From Plantactinospora sp. KBS50 (lineage in GTDB: Bacteria; Actinomycetota; Actinomycetes; Mycobacteriales; Micromonosporaceae), in assembly GCF_002285795.1 (NCBI RefSeq), contig NZ_CP022961.1:1922001-1986000 (forward strand): a stretch of DNA of 64,000 nt. The letters are read 5' to 3'. The stretch's first letter is position 1; the number at the start of each line of letters is the position of its first letter. The translations under genes were made by a program, and so were the position numbers. Positions 24,680 through 35,011 of this stretch are shown in pieces. The notes under the pieces were generated by a model that worked only from the letters and a program-made list of their open reading frames with translations, ran no database searches and was not told where the DNA came from.

Positions 24680-27600
24680 TGACGGAGTCCATGATCACGC
24701 GCCTGCACGGGCACGCCGAGCGCGACCCCGACCGTCCGGCGCTCACCTTCGCCGCGCTGGACCCGGACGCGGCACCGACCATCCTGACGTACGGGCAACT
24801 GGCCCGGCGTTCGGCGGCGCTGGCCGCGGTGCTGCGCCGGCGGTTGCGCCCCGGCGACCGGGCCGTCCTGCTGCTGCCGACCGTGCCGGAGTTCGCGGTG
24901 GCGTTCCTGGGCTGCCTGGCCGCCGGCGTGATCGCGGTTCCGCTGCCGTTGCCGGCGGACGGCTCGTCCCGGCGGCGGGTGGTCGGCGTGCTGCGGGACT
25001 GCGAGCCCGCGCTGATCGTCTCCACCTCGTTCGTGTACCAGTTCGCCGCCGCCGCGCCGGAGGAACTGGGCGGGCTCGGCGGGGCCGACCGCTGGCTGCT
25101 GGTCGACGAGGGACCGAACCCGGCCGCCGCGACCGGCGCCGACCTGGCCGGACCGGTGCCGGTGCGCGACACCGACACCGCCTTCCTGCAGTACACCTCC
25201 GGTTCCACCAGTACGCCGCGCGGCGTACTGGTCTCGCACGGCGCGCTGCTGCACAACGAGGCGGCCATCGGCGCGGCCTTCGGGGTACGCCCCGACTCCA
25301 CCGTGGTGAGCTGGCTGCCGCTGCATCACGACATGGGCCTGATCGGCGGGCTGCTCCAGCCGCTGTACGCCGGTGCCCGCGGTGTCGTGCTCGACCCGCT
25401 GTCGTTCCTGCGCCGACCCGCGTCCTGGCTGGAGACGATCGCGCGGGAACGGGCGGACATCAGCGGCGGTCCGAACTTCGCGTACGAGATGTGCGTCCGC
25501 AAGGTGACCGACGCCGAACTGGCCGGGCTCGACCTGTCCAGTTGGCGGGTGGCCTTCAACGGCGCCGGGCAGGTGCACCCACGCACCATGCGCGCCTTCA
25601 GCGAGCGGTTCGCGCCGGCCGGATTCGCCCCGGCCGCGCACACCCCGTGCTACGGGCTGGCCGAAGCGACCCTGCTGGTGGCCAGCGCCGAACCGGGTGG
25701 CGGCGGACGCGGCACCGCGTTTCGCCGCAGCTCGCTGGAGGCCGGCCGGCCGGAGCCGGTCGGGACCGCCGGCCCGGCCGCGCCGGAACTTGTCGGCTAC
25801 CCGCTGCCCCGGCACGCCCGGGTCACGGTGATCGACCCGGAGACCGCGGCGCCGCTGCCGGCGGGCCGCACCGGCGAGGTCGCGGTGGCGGGGCCGAGCA
25901 ACGGATCCGGCTACTGGGGAGACGCGCCGGGCAGCGCGGTCGGCTTCGGCCTGCGGCTGCCCGGCCAGTCGGAGCCGGCGATCCGCACCGGCGACCTGGG
26001 CTTCATCCACGACGGCGAACTGTTCCTGCAGGGCCGGAGCAAGGACCTGATCGTGCACCGCGGCCGCAACCTCTACCCGGAGGACCTGGAGGCCGACATC
26101 TCGGCCTGCCACCCGGACGTGCGGCCCGGCTGCGGCGCGGTCTTCGCGGTGGACCAGGACGGCGACGAGGCGGTCGTGGTCTGCCAGGAGATCCGCGAGA
26201 ACGCCCCGGCGCAGCGCTGGCCGGAGATCGCCGGGAGGATCCGGGAGACCGTGGCGCTGGTGCACGGGGTGACCGCGCGCACCGTCGCGCTGGTCCCGCC
26301 GAAGACCATCACCAAGACCTCCAGCGGCAAGATCCAACGGCAGGCGGCGCGGCAGCGGTACCTGGCCGGCAGCCTGCCGGTGCTGCTGGACAGCACGACC
26401 GGCGCGGCCGGGGACGCGGGCGGACCCGGCCTGGCCGGCCTGGCCGGCCGGCTCGGCGAACTGCCGGCCACGGCCGGCCCGGCGGAGCGGGCCGACCTGC
26501 TCACCCGGGCGCTCTGCGGGTACCTGCGGGACCTGCTCGGGCTGGCCGACGAGCCGGCGCCGGCCGACTCGCTGGCCGGCCTCGGGGTGGACTCGCTCGC
26601 GGCCACCCAGTTGCAGCACGCGCTGGAGTCCGCGCTGCGGGTGGCGCTGCCGCCGTCGGTGGCGCTGCGCGCCTCGTCGATCGCCGACCTGGCCGCCGCC
26701 GCGCTGGCCGCCCCGCCGGCTCCCGCGCCGGCTCCCGCGCCGGCCCCGGGCGCCGCGACCGACCCGGCCCTCGGCCCGGCCGCCGGCGCCGCGCCGACCC
26801 AGGGCACCGCCGGCGCCGCGCCGGCCCCGGGCACCGCCGGCGACCCGGGCACCACGCCGGAGCCGGGGTACGAGTTGACCCAGGCGCAGCGCGCCCTGTG
26901 GTTCCTGCACCGGGTGGCCCCGGGCAGCTCGGCGTACAACGTCACCCGTGCCTTCCGGGTGGTCGGCGAGCTGTCGCCGGACACCCTCGACGCGGCACTG
27001 ACCCGGCTGGTCCGGCGGCACCCCAGCCTCCAACTGTCGGTGCGGTCGGTGGCCGGCCAGCCGCGGGCGGTGCTGCTGCCGCGCACGGTCCGGGCCGACC
27101 GGGTGGACGGGCGTTCCTGGACCGCGCAGCGGCGCGACCGGTGGTACCGCGACCTGGCCGGCACGCCGTTCGACCTGGCCGGCGACCCGCTGCTGCGGGC
27201 CGCCGTGCTGCGCCGGGACGGCGACTGGCTGGTCGTGCTGTCGCTGCACCACATCGTCTGCGACATCGCCTCGCTCACCGTGCTGGTCGCCGAGCTGGCC
27301 CGCGACTACGCCGCGCTCACCGGGGCCGACCCCGCCGCCGCGCTCACCGGGGCCGACCCCGCCGCCGCGTCGCGGGCCGGCGACGTCGCGCCGGTCGCCG
27401 CCGCCGCACCGGCCGGTGCCGCCGCCGGCGCGGTCGGGGCCGACCCGGCCGGTGCGCCGGTTCACCCCGGCATCACCCCGGCGCAGCGGGAACGCGCGGT
27501 GCTGGCCGAACGCGGCGAGCGGCTGGCCGCGTACTGGCGGCGGGAACTGGCCGGCGAGCTGCCGGTGCTGGCGCTGCCGCGCCCCGAGCGGGACGCCACC

Positions 27601-30600
27601 GGGCCGGACCCGGACGAGCCGGCCGCCGGCGCCGTCCGGTTCGACGCGCCGCCCGGGCTGACCGCCGCGCTCACCGACTTCGCCCGACGGTCCGGGCTGA
27701 CCCTGCACAACGTGCTGCTGGCGGCGTACCAGACCCTGCTGCACCGGCTCTGCGGCCAGGCCGACCTGCTGGTCGGCATCCCGACCGCCGGCCGCACCGA
27801 CCCGCGCCTGGCGGCCTACGTCGGCTACCTGGTCAACGTCGTCCCGGTCCGCTCCAGCGGGCCGGGCGGGCTGCCGTTCGCCGAGTACGCCCGGCGGACC
27901 CAGCAGCGGGTGCTGGACGTGCTGGACCACCAGGAGCTGCCGCTCACCCAGATCACCCGGCTGATCAACCCGGACCGGGAGGCGGCCGGCGCCGCGATCT
28001 TCCAGGCGATGTTCACCTTCTACGGCTCGGCGCTGCCCGGCGGCGCCGCGGCGGCCGGCGTGGTGGCCGGGGACCCGGCCGCGGCCCTACCGCTGGGCCG
28101 GGCCGCCACGCTGCACGGCTTCCCGGTGCCGGACTACACGACGCAGTCCGACATCGGCCTGAACGCCGTGGTCCGGGCCGGGGTGCTCGGCTTCGAGTTG
28201 CAGTACGACCGGCAGCGGGTCAGCCGCCGGCAGGCCGACCAGCTCGCCGCCGCGCTGTGCACCCTGCTGGCCGCGATCGGGGCCGACCCGCAGGCACCGG
28301 CGGCCCGGCTGCCGCTGCTGGGCCAAACCGAGGCCGAGGCCGCGGTGGCCGCCGGCCGAGGCCCGGCGATCGAGCGCAGCGGGCACTACCTGGACGCGCT
28401 GGAGCGGATCGCCGACGCCGACCCGGACGCGGTCGCCGCCGACGACGGGGTGACCCGGCTGACCTACGGCGAACTGGAACAGCGGGCCAACCACGTCGCG
28501 GCCCGGCTGCGGGCGCTCGGCGTCGGGGTGGACCGCAACGTCGTGGTCTGCGCGCAGCGCCGCACCGACTACCTGGTCACGCTGCTGGGCATCCACAAGG
28601 CCGACGGCTGCTACGTCCCGATCAGCCCGATCGAGGCGCCCCGGCGGGCCGCCGCGATGGTGGCCGCCACCGCCCCGGTCGCGGTCATCGCCGACGCCTC
28701 CGGGCAGTGGCTGCTGGCCGGGCTGCGGCCGGGTCCCGGGGCGCCGGATCCCGTGCAGGCTCCGGCCTCCGCGGATCCCGCGCGCCCGGGTCCGGTACCG
28801 CTGGACCTGGCCGAACTGGTCGCCGGCCGGGACCCGCGGCGGGTGCCGCGGACCAGCCCGGACCACGCGGCCTGCACCATCATCCACACCTCCGGGTCCA
28901 CCGGGCTGCCCAAGGCGGCCGTCTCCACCAACTACGGCGTCACCAACCACATGTGGCAGATGGTGGAGCACTTCGACCTCGGCGCGCAGGACTGCGTGGC
29001 GCAGACCGGCCCGGTCTCCTTCGACATCTCCGTCTGGCAGCTGCTCACCCCGCTGATCATCGGCGGGCAGGTCCGGATCGTGCCCGAGCCGGCCTCGCAG
29101 TCCCCGGCCAAGCTGCTGGCCGTGGTCGCCGAGGGCGCGGTGACCATGCTGGAACTGGTGCCCTCGGCGATCGTCGCGCTGCTGGACGCCGGCCTGGCGG
29201 CCACCCCCGGGCGGCTGCGGGTGATGCTCTCCACCGGCGAGGCGCTGACCCCGGAGGTGCTGCGCCGCTGGGTCGGCGAGCTGCCGCGGATCCCGGTGCA
29301 CAACGCGTACGGGCCGGCCGAGTGCACCGACGACGTGACCGCCGGGCTCTGCGCCGACGGTCCGGCGGCACCGTTCACCGCCTCGATCGGCCGGCCGCTG
29401 GCCAACACCACGGTGCACGTGCTCGACGACGAGCTGGCGCCGGTGCCCGCCGGGGTGACCGGCACGCTCCACGTCGGCTGGGGCGCGGTCGGGCGCGGCT
29501 ACCGCGGTGACCCGCGACGCACCGCCGAGCGGTTCGTCCCCGACCCGTACTCGCCGGTCCCGGGCGGCCGGATGTACCGCACCGGCGACCTGGGGCGCCG
29601 CGCCGACAACGGGGATCTGGACTTCCTCGGCCGGGCGGACAGCCAGACCAAGGTCCGGGGGCTGCGGATCGAGGCCGGCGAGGTCGAGGGTGCGCTGCGG
29701 CAGTGTCCGGGCGTCACGGCCGCGGCGCTGCGGGTCCACCCCGGACCGAACGGATCGGTGCTGGTCGGGTACGTGGTGCTGGCGGACGGGAGCGCGGCGG
29801 ACGGGAGCGCCGAGGGTGCCGATCCTGCCGGCGGTGGCGATCCGGCCGGCGGCGCCGACGGCGAGGGTCGGCTGCTCAGCGCCGCGCAGGACGAGCGGCT
29901 GCGCGCCGCACTGGCCCAGCACCTGCCCAGGTACATGATCCCGACGCTGCTGGTCGAGCTGCCCCGGCTGCCGCGCTCCAAGAACGGCAAGGTGGACTAC
30001 CGGGCCCTGCGGTACGCCGCACCGGACCAGGCCGGCGCCGAGGACCCGGGGCTGGCCGAGGATCCGGTGGCCACCGCCGTACGCGGGATCTGGGCCGGAC
30101 TGCTGGGCCGCGAGGTCGGCTGGCAGGACAGCTTCTTCGAGCTGGGCGGCCACTCCCTGCTGGCGCTGGCGATGGTGGACCGGGTCGGCGAGCTGCTGGA
30201 CGTCGAGGTACCGGTGGACACGGTGTTCGCCGGTCCGCGGCTGGTCCAGTTCGTCGCGGCGGTACGCCGGGCCGGCCAGCGGCCGGACGCCGGGCGCATT
30301 CCGCGGGCCGGCGCCGACGGCGGCTACCCGGCGCCGGCGAGCGCGGCCCAGGAACGGTTCTGGTACCTGCGCGAACGCAACCCGGACCAGCCCACCTACA
30401 ACATGCCGGGCGTGCTGCGGCTGCACGGCGAGCTGGACGAGGACGCGTTGGAGGCCGCGCTGCACGAGGTGCTCGGCCGGCATCCGGTGCTGCTGGCCCG
30501 GTTCACCGAACGCCGGGACGGGCTGTACTGGTCGCCCGCCCCGCTGGCCGAGTTCGAGCTGCCGCGGATGGACCTGCGCGGCGCGGTCGCCGAGTTCGGC

Positions 30601-31809
30601 GACGAGGCGTTCACCACGCTGGTCGAGGCCGAGGCCGCGCTGGTCGTCGACCTGCGCCGGGAGCTGCCGTTCCGGGCGATGCTGGCCCGGCTCGACGTGA
30701 CGGACTGGCGCCTGTTCGTCGTCGTCGACCACATCGTCTGCGACGGCTGGTCGCTGTCGGTGTTCCTGGCCGACCTGGCGCAGGCGTACAACCGCCGCCG
30801 CGCGGCCGGTGCGAACGGCCGGACGCCGGAGGCCGACGACGGCCGGACGTCGGAGGCCGGCATCGGCCCGGCTCCGGCGCTCGACGGTGACCGGCCGGCC
30901 GGTGCCGGCTACGGCTTCGCCGACTACTGCCACGAGGAGCGGGCCGCGCGGCTGCGGCTCGACCGGGCCGAACTGCTGACCGAATGGCGCGACCTGGCCG
31001 CCGGCCCGCTGGCGCTGTCCCCGCTGCCGGCGACCGGCGCGGACCGGGACCGGGCGGAGCCCGCCGCGGCGGAGCCGGCGACCGGTACCGGCCAGGTGGT
31101 GCTCTGGATCGAGGGCGACCTGGCCGGCGAGATCCGGGCGCTGGCCGCGGGCACCGGCACCACGCCGTACATGGTCTTCGGCACCGCGCTCGCGGCGCTC
31201 ACCCACAGCGGCGCGGACCGGCGGGAAACCGTGCTGCTGGGCACGCTTATCGCGCAGCGGGACCGGCCGCAGTGGCGGGGCGTCGTCGGCCCGCTGCTGT
31301 CGGTCGGCGTGCTCGCGGTGGAGCTGGCCCCCGGCGACCCGGTGGCCACGGCGCTGCACCGGACCCGGGACGGCGCGCTGCGCGCCTACCGCGCCAGCCA
31401 CGTGCCGTTCCAGGAACTGGCCCCGCTGTTCCCGGCCGCACCGGGTGGGGACGGCTCGCCGTTCGAGGTGCTGCTGGTGCTCCAGCCGGCCGAGGACCCG
31501 GCGGTCTTCGACGGTCTGGTCACCGAGCTGGAGGACCTGGTGCCCGCCGACCCGGCGTACCCGCTGATCGTGGACATCGAGGAACGCGGCGAGCGGTACC
31601 GGGTGTCCTGCCGGTACGCGACGCAGCGCCACCGGCACGCCGAGGTGGCGGAGCTGGCCGCCCGGCTGGATGCCGCGATCCGGGCCACCGTCGCCGACCC
31701 GGACCGGCCGCTGGCCGGGCTGCGCCCGTCCGGGCCGCTGCCGCCGCGTCCCGAGACACCGCAGCCGGAGACTCCGCCGATGGGGGCAGTACATGCGGAA
31801 CGCAACTGA
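24679..31809 (+). CDS. NRPS 1: FAAL-ACP-C-A-PCP-C (acyl-initiating)
   Basis: Protein of 2376 aa; ATG 24679 overlaps the preceding stop. Order: fatty acyl-AMP ligase, residues 1-580 (YTSGSTSTPRG at about 170, LPLHHDMGLIGGLLQP); carrier with Ser at about 636 (GVDSLAATQL); Pro/Ala linker; C domain (HHIVCDIAS at about 856); A domain (HTSGSTGLPK at about 1402); PCP (ELGGHSLLAL at about 1820); C-terminal C domain (DHIVCDGWS at about 2016). Thus a fatty acid is activated and joined to residue 1, and the last C acts on the next protein. The A pocket by GrsA alignment is D-I-W-E-L-T-A-D-D, with two acidic side-chain contacts suiting a diamino acid. The first His of the C2 motif is replaced by Asp (DHIVCDG); the catalytic His is kept. 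No E domain. Confidence 0.93.
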   Translation: MTESMITRLHGHAERDPDRPALTFAALDPDAAPTILTYGQLARRSAALAAVLRRRLRPGDRAVLLLPTVPEFAVAFLGCLAAGVIAVPLPLPADGSSRRRVVGVLRDCEPALIVSTSFVYQFAAAAPEELGGLGGADRWLLVDEGPNPAAATGADLAGPVPVRDTDTAFLQYTSGSTSTPRGVLVSHGALLHNEAAIGAAFGVRPDSTVVSWLPLHHDMGLIGGLLQPLYAGARGVVLDPLSFLRRPASWLETIARERADISGGPNFAYEMCVRKVTDAELAGLDLSSWRVAFNGAGQVHPRTMRAFSERFAPAGFAPAAHTPCYGLAEATLLVASAEPGGGGRGTAFRRSSLEAGRPEPVGTAGPAAPELVGYPLPRHARVTVIDPETAAPLPAGRTGEVAVAGPSNGSGYWGDAPGSAVGFGLRLPGQSEPAIRTGDLGFIHDGELFLQGRSKDLIVHRGRNLYPEDLEADISACHPDVRPGCGAVFAVDQDGDEAVVVCQEIRENAPAQRWPEIAGRIRETVALVHGVTARTVALVPPKTITKTSSGKIQRQAARQRYLAGSLPVLLDSTTGAAGDAGGPGLAGLAGRLGELPATAGPAERADLLTRALCGYLRDLLGLADEPAPADSLAGLGVDSLAATQLQHALESALRVALPPSVALRASSIADLAAAALAAPPAPAPAPAPAPGAATDPALGPAAGAAPTQGTAGAAPAPGTAGDPGTTPEPGYELTQAQRALWFLHRVAPGSSAYNVTRAFRVVGELSPDTLDAALTRLVRRHPSLQLSVRSVAGQPRAVLLPRTVRADRVDGRSWTAQRRDRWYRDLAGTPFDLAGDPLLRAAVLRRDGDWLVVLSLHHIVCDIASLTVLVAELARDYAALTGADPAAALTGADPAAASRAGDVAPVAAAAPAGAAAGAVGADPAGAPVHPGITPAQRERAVLAERGERLAAYWRRELAGELPVLALPRPERDATGPDPDEPAAGAVRFDAPPGLTAALTDFARRSGLTLHNVLLAAYQTLLHRLCGQADLLVGIPTAGRTDPRLAAYVGYLVNVVPVRSSGPGGLPFAEYARRTQQRVLDVLDHQELPLTQITRLINPDREAAGAAIFQAMFTFYGSALPGGAAAAGVVAGDPAAALPLGRAATLHGFPVPDYTTQSDIGLNAVVRAGVLGFELQYDRQRVSRRQADQLAAALCTLLAAIGADPQAPAARLPLLGQTEAEAAVAAGRGPAIERSGHYLDALERIADADPDAVAADDGVTRLTYGELEQRANHVAARLRALGVGVDRNVVVCAQRRTDYLVTLLGIHKADGCYVPISPIEAPRRAAAMVAATAPVAVIADASGQWLLAGLRPGPGAPDPVQAPASADPARPGPVPLDLAELVAGRDPRRVPRTSPDHAACTIIHTSGSTGLPKAAVSTNYGVTNHMWQMVEHFDLGAQDCVAQTGPVSFDISVWQLLTPLIIGGQVRIVPEPASQSPAKLLAVVAEGAVTMLELVPSAIVALLDAGLAATPGRLRVMLSTGEALTPEVLRRWVGELPRIPVHNAYGPAECTDDVTAGLCADGPAAPFTASIGRPLANTTVHVLDDELAPVPAGVTGTLHVGWGAVGRGYRGDPRRTAERFVPDPYSPVPGGRMYRTGDLGRRADNGDLDFLGRADSQTKVRGLRIEAGEVEGALRQCPGVTAAALRVHPGPNGSVLVGYVVLADGSAADGSAEGADPAGGGDPAGGADGEGRLLSAAQDERLRAALAQHLPRYMIPTLLVELPRLPRSKNGKVDYRALRYAAPDQAGAEDPGLAEDPVATAVRGIWAGLLGREVGWQDSFFELGGHSLLALAMVDRVGELLDVEVPVDTVFAGPRLVQFVAAVRRAGQRPDAGRIPRAGADGGYPAPASAAQERFWYLRERNPDQPTYNMPGVLRLHGELDEDALEAALHEVLGRHPVLLARFTERRDGLYWSPAPLAEFELPRMDLRGAVAEFGDEAFTTLVEAEAALVVDLRRELPFRAMLARLDVTDWRLFVVVDHIVCDGWSLSVFLADLAQAYNRRRAAGANGRTPEADDGRTSEAGIGPAPALDGDRPAGAGYGFADYCHEERAARLRLDRAELLTEWRDLAAGPLALSPLPATGADRDRAEPAAAEPATGTGQVVLWIEGDLAGEIRALAAGTGTTPYMVFGTALAALTHSGADRRETVLLGTLIAQRDRPQWRGVVGPLLSVGVLAVELAPGDPVATALHRTRDGALRAYRASHVPFQELAPLFPAAPGGDGSPFEVLLVLQPAEDPAVFDGLVTELEDLVPADPAYPLIVDIEERGERYRVSCRYATQRHRHAEVAELAARLDAAIRATVADPDRPLAGLRPSGPLPPRPETPQPETPPMGAVHAERN

Positions 31810-34800
31810 GGTCATGACGCCGAACGCGCTGGTCAGCTTCCGGGATGCGCTGGCCGCGACGCCCGGCGCGGTGGCCGTGGCCGATGACCGGGTCAGCCGG
31901 ACCTACGCCGAACTGGCCGCCGAGGCCGGCGGGTACGCCGCGGCGCTGACCGCTGCCGGGGTCGGGCCGGGCGACGTGGTGGCGGTCGTCGCGCAGCGCA
32001 GCCCGCAACTGGTGGCGATGCTGCTGGGCGTGCTGGGCAGCGGCGCCGCGTACCTGCCGGTGGAGCCGGGCACGCCGCCCGAGCGGGCGCGGCGGATGTG
32101 CGCGAGCGCCGCCGTGCCGGTCCTGCTGGTCCAGCCGGGCCGGGAGGAGTACGCGCAACGGGTGCTGGCCGGCTGGCCCGGCGACCGGCCGCCGGTGCTG
32201 TGCACCGCCGACCCGGCGGCGCCCACGAACACCGCCGACCCGGCGGCGCCGACGAACGCCGCCGACCCGGCGCCCGGGGTCGACCCGGGGGCGCGTCTGC
32301 CGGCCGTCCGGGAACCGGCCGGGCTGGCGTACGTCATCTTCACCTCGGGCTCGACCGGGGTGCCCAAGGGCGCCATGGTCACCGACGGCGGCATGGCCAA
32401 CCACCTGGCCGCCAAGCGGCTCGACATGGACCTCAAGCCGTCCGACGTGGTGGGACTGACCGCGCCGCTCTCCTTCGACATCTCGGTCTGGCAGGCGCTG
32501 GCCCCGCTCACCGCCGGCGGCCGGGTCGCGGTGGCCTCCGCGAGCAACCTCTCCGATCCGGCCGAGCTGGCCGCATGGGTGGCCCGGCACGGCGTCACCG
32601 TGCTGGAGGTCGTGCCGTCGCACCTGGCGGTCATCCTGGACGCGCTGGCCGGCAGCCCGCGGCTGCGCGCCGACCTGGCCTCGCTGCGGCTGCTGGTGGC
32701 CACCGGTGAGGCGCTGCCCACCGCGCTCGTGCGGCGCTGGCACGAGTGCTGCCCCGGCGTGCCGGTGATGAACGCCTACGGCCCGACCGAGTGCTCCGAC
32801 GACGTCACCCACCACACCGTCACCGCGGCGGACTGCGCGGCCGGGGACTGGGCGCCGATCGGCCGGGAGGTCGTCAACACCCGGCTGTACGTGGTGGACC
32901 CGGCCGGAACGCCGGTGCCGGACGGCACCGAGGGCGAGCTGCTGGTCGGCGGCGCCGGGGTGGGCCGCGGCTACCTCGGCGACCCGGTCGGCACCGCGCT
33001 GGCCTTCCGCCCCGACCACCTCTCCGGCGAGCCGGGCGGCCGGCTGTACCGCACCGGCGACCGGGTGCGCCGGGCCGCCGACGGCACGCTGGACTACCTG
33101 GGCCGGCGGGACCGCCAGGTGAAGATCCGCGGCCACCGGATCGAGCTGGGCGAGGTCGAGGCGCAGTTGCTGCGGGTGCCGGGGGTGGCCGCCGCGGCCT
33201 GCGTGGTCGGCGCCGGCCAGCTCTGCGCGTTCGTCACGCTGCGCGGCGGTACGGATCCGGCCGGGCGGCCGAGCACCGGAACCATCCTGGACCGGCTCCG
33301 TACGCAGGTACCCGGGCACCTGATGCCGCAGCGGCTGACCGTGCTGGACCGGATGCCGACCACCGGTGCCGGCAAGGCGGACCTGCGGACGCTGGCCGGC
33401 TGGACGGCCGTACCCCCGTCCGCCGGCCCGGAAGCCGGCGCCGATGAGTCCGGTGCCGCGCCGGTGGACGAGCTGGCCCAGGCCGGCGCGCTGATCGCCG
33501 AGGTGCTCCGGCTCGACCGGGTCGACGCGGAGCAGGACTTCTTCGCCGCCGGCGGCGACTCGTTGCAGGCCATGCGGGTGCTCACGGTGGCCCGCGCGCA
33601 CTTCGGCATCGAGGGCGTCGCGCTGCGCGGCTTCCTGGACGACCCGACCCCGCGCGGGCTGCTCGCCGCGGTGCGGGCCGCCGGCGCGGCACCGCAACCG
33701 GCGCCGGCTGCCGAGCTGGCGGCCGGCGCGCTCTCCTCCGGCCAGGAGCGGCTGTGGTTCATCGAACACCTCAACCGCGGCAAGGATCCACTCCTGATCC
33801 ACCTGGAACTGACCCTGCGCGGCACGCTGGACCGGGCGGCGCTCCAGCACGCGCTGGACGCCCTGGTGGCCCGGCACGAGCCGCTGCGCACCGTCTTCTC
33901 CCAGTCCCGGGGGGTGCCGGTGGCGACGGTGTGGCCGCAGGCGAACCTGCCCATCCAACCGCTGGCCGACGGCGAGACCCCGGCGCCGGCTCTGTCGATC
34001 GCCACGAAACAGCCGCCGCTGATGGCGGCGTACCTGGCCCGCACCGGCCCGGACGAGCACGTGCTCACCCTCGTGCTGCACCACCTGGTCGCCGACGGCT
34101 GGTCGCTGATGGTGCTCAGCCGGGAGATCGCCGAGTTCTACCAGCGGCACCGGGCCGGCGAACCGGCCGTGCCGCTGCCGGCGACCAGCTTCAGCCGGTA
34201 CGTCAGCGCGGAACGGCAGTGGCTGACCGGCCCGGAGGCCGCGGAGTGCGAGCGCTACTGGCGTGACCAGTTGGCCGGCGCGCCGCCCGAGATCGAACTT
34301 CCGCTGCGGCCACGACCGGCCAGACCGGACTTCCGGACCGGCGCCGAGGTCCGCGAGCTGACCGAGGCGGAGACCCGCGAGCTGTGCACGCTCGCCCAGC
34401 GGCACCGGGCGACCCCGTTCATGGCGGTGCTTGCCGCGTTCACGGCGGTGCTCGGCGAGGTCACCGGCTCGGGCGACCTGGTGGTCGGCATCGACTCGGT
34501 GAACCGGTCCTGGCCGGGCAGCGAGGACCTGGTCGGCACGTACGTCAACCAGCTTCCGGTCCGGTTGACCACCGACGCCGCGCCCCGGTTCGGCGACCTG
34601 CTGGCGCTGACCCGAGGGCAGTGCCTGGGCGCGTACGCGCACGACCGGCTGCCGTTCCACAAGATCGTGGCCGCGGTGAATCCGCCGCGCCGGTCCGGCC
34701 GGTTCCCGCTCTACCAGGTCAAGGCGACGCACCAGAGCGCCTGGCGGACCGGGGTGACGCTGCCCGGCCTGACCGTGCTGCCCCGGGAGATCCCCGACCC

Positions 34801-35011
34801 GGTGATGGACACCGATCTGATGCTGGACATGTCCGGCGAGTCCGACCGGCTGCGGCTGGAGCTGGTCTACCTGCCCGAGCGGCTGCCCGCCGGGACCGCC
34901 GCCGGCTGGGCCGACGCGGTGGCAGCGGCCTTGCGCCGCGGCATCGCCGATCCGGACGCGGTGCTGGACCTCGGGCTGCGTCCGGCGGCCTCCGGCGTGG
35001 GCGGGCGGTGA
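31793..35011 (+). CDS. NRPS 2: A-PCP-C
   Basis: Protein of 1072 aa beginning 17 nt inside NRPS 1 (ATG 31793; ATG 31814 is an alternative). Domains: A at 1-545 (FTSGSTGVPKGAM, NAYGPTECSDD, YRTGDRVRR), PCP with AAGGDSLQAM (Ser at about 589), C with HHLVADGWS at about 762. The A pocket by alignment reads D-I-W-E-V-T-A-D-D, almost identical to that of NRPS 1, so both probably take related diamino acids (2,4-diaminobutyrate and/or 2,3-diaminopropionate), matching the EctB-like and SbnA/SbnB genes. The terminal C domain condenses onto the free-standing PCP encoded next. A tandem repeat coding ADPAAPTN interrupts the A domain at about residues 142-158. Confidence 0.92.
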   Translation: MRNATEVMTPNALVSFRDALAATPGAVAVADDRVSRTYAELAAEAGGYAAALTAAGVGPGDVVAVVAQRSPQLVAMLLGVLGSGAAYLPVEPGTPPERARRMCASAAVPVLLVQPGREEYAQRVLAGWPGDRPPVLCTADPAAPTNTADPAAPTNAADPAPGVDPGARLPAVREPAGLAYVIFTSGSTGVPKGAMVTDGGMANHLAAKRLDMDLKPSDVVGLTAPLSFDISVWQALAPLTAGGRVAVASASNLSDPAELAAWVARHGVTVLEVVPSHLAVILDALAGSPRLRADLASLRLLVATGEALPTALVRRWHECCPGVPVMNAYGPTECSDDVTHHTVTAADCAAGDWAPIGREVVNTRLYVVDPAGTPVPDGTEGELLVGGAGVGRGYLGDPVGTALAFRPDHLSGEPGGRLYRTGDRVRRAADGTLDYLGRRDRQVKIRGHRIELGEVEAQLLRVPGVAAAACVVGAGQLCAFVTLRGGTDPAGRPSTGTILDRLRTQVPGHLMPQRLTVLDRMPTTGAGKADLRTLAGWTAVPPSAGPEAGADESGAAPVDELAQAGALIAEVLRLDRVDAEQDFFAAGGDSLQAMRVLTVARAHFGIEGVALRGFLDDPTPRGLLAAVRAAGAAPQPAPAAELAAGALSSGQERLWFIEHLNRGKDPLLIHLELTLRGTLDRAALQHALDALVARHEPLRTVFSQSRGVPVATVWPQANLPIQPLADGETPAPALSIATKQPPLMAAYLARTGPDEHVLTLVLHHLVADGWSLMVLSREIAEFYQRHRAGEPAVPLPATSFSRYVSAERQWLTGPEAAECERYWRDQLAGAPPEIELPLRPRPARPDFRTGAEVRELTEAETRELCTLAQRHRATPFMAVLAAFTAVLGEVTGSGDLVVGIDSVNRSWPGSEDLVGTYVNQLPVRLTTDAAPRFGDLLALTRGQCLGAYAHDRLPFHKIVAAVNPPRRSGRFPLYQVKATHQSAWRTGVTLPGLTVLPREIPDPVMDTDLMLDMSGESDRLRLELVYLPERLPAGTAAGWADAVAAALRRGIADPDAVLDLGLRPAASGVGGR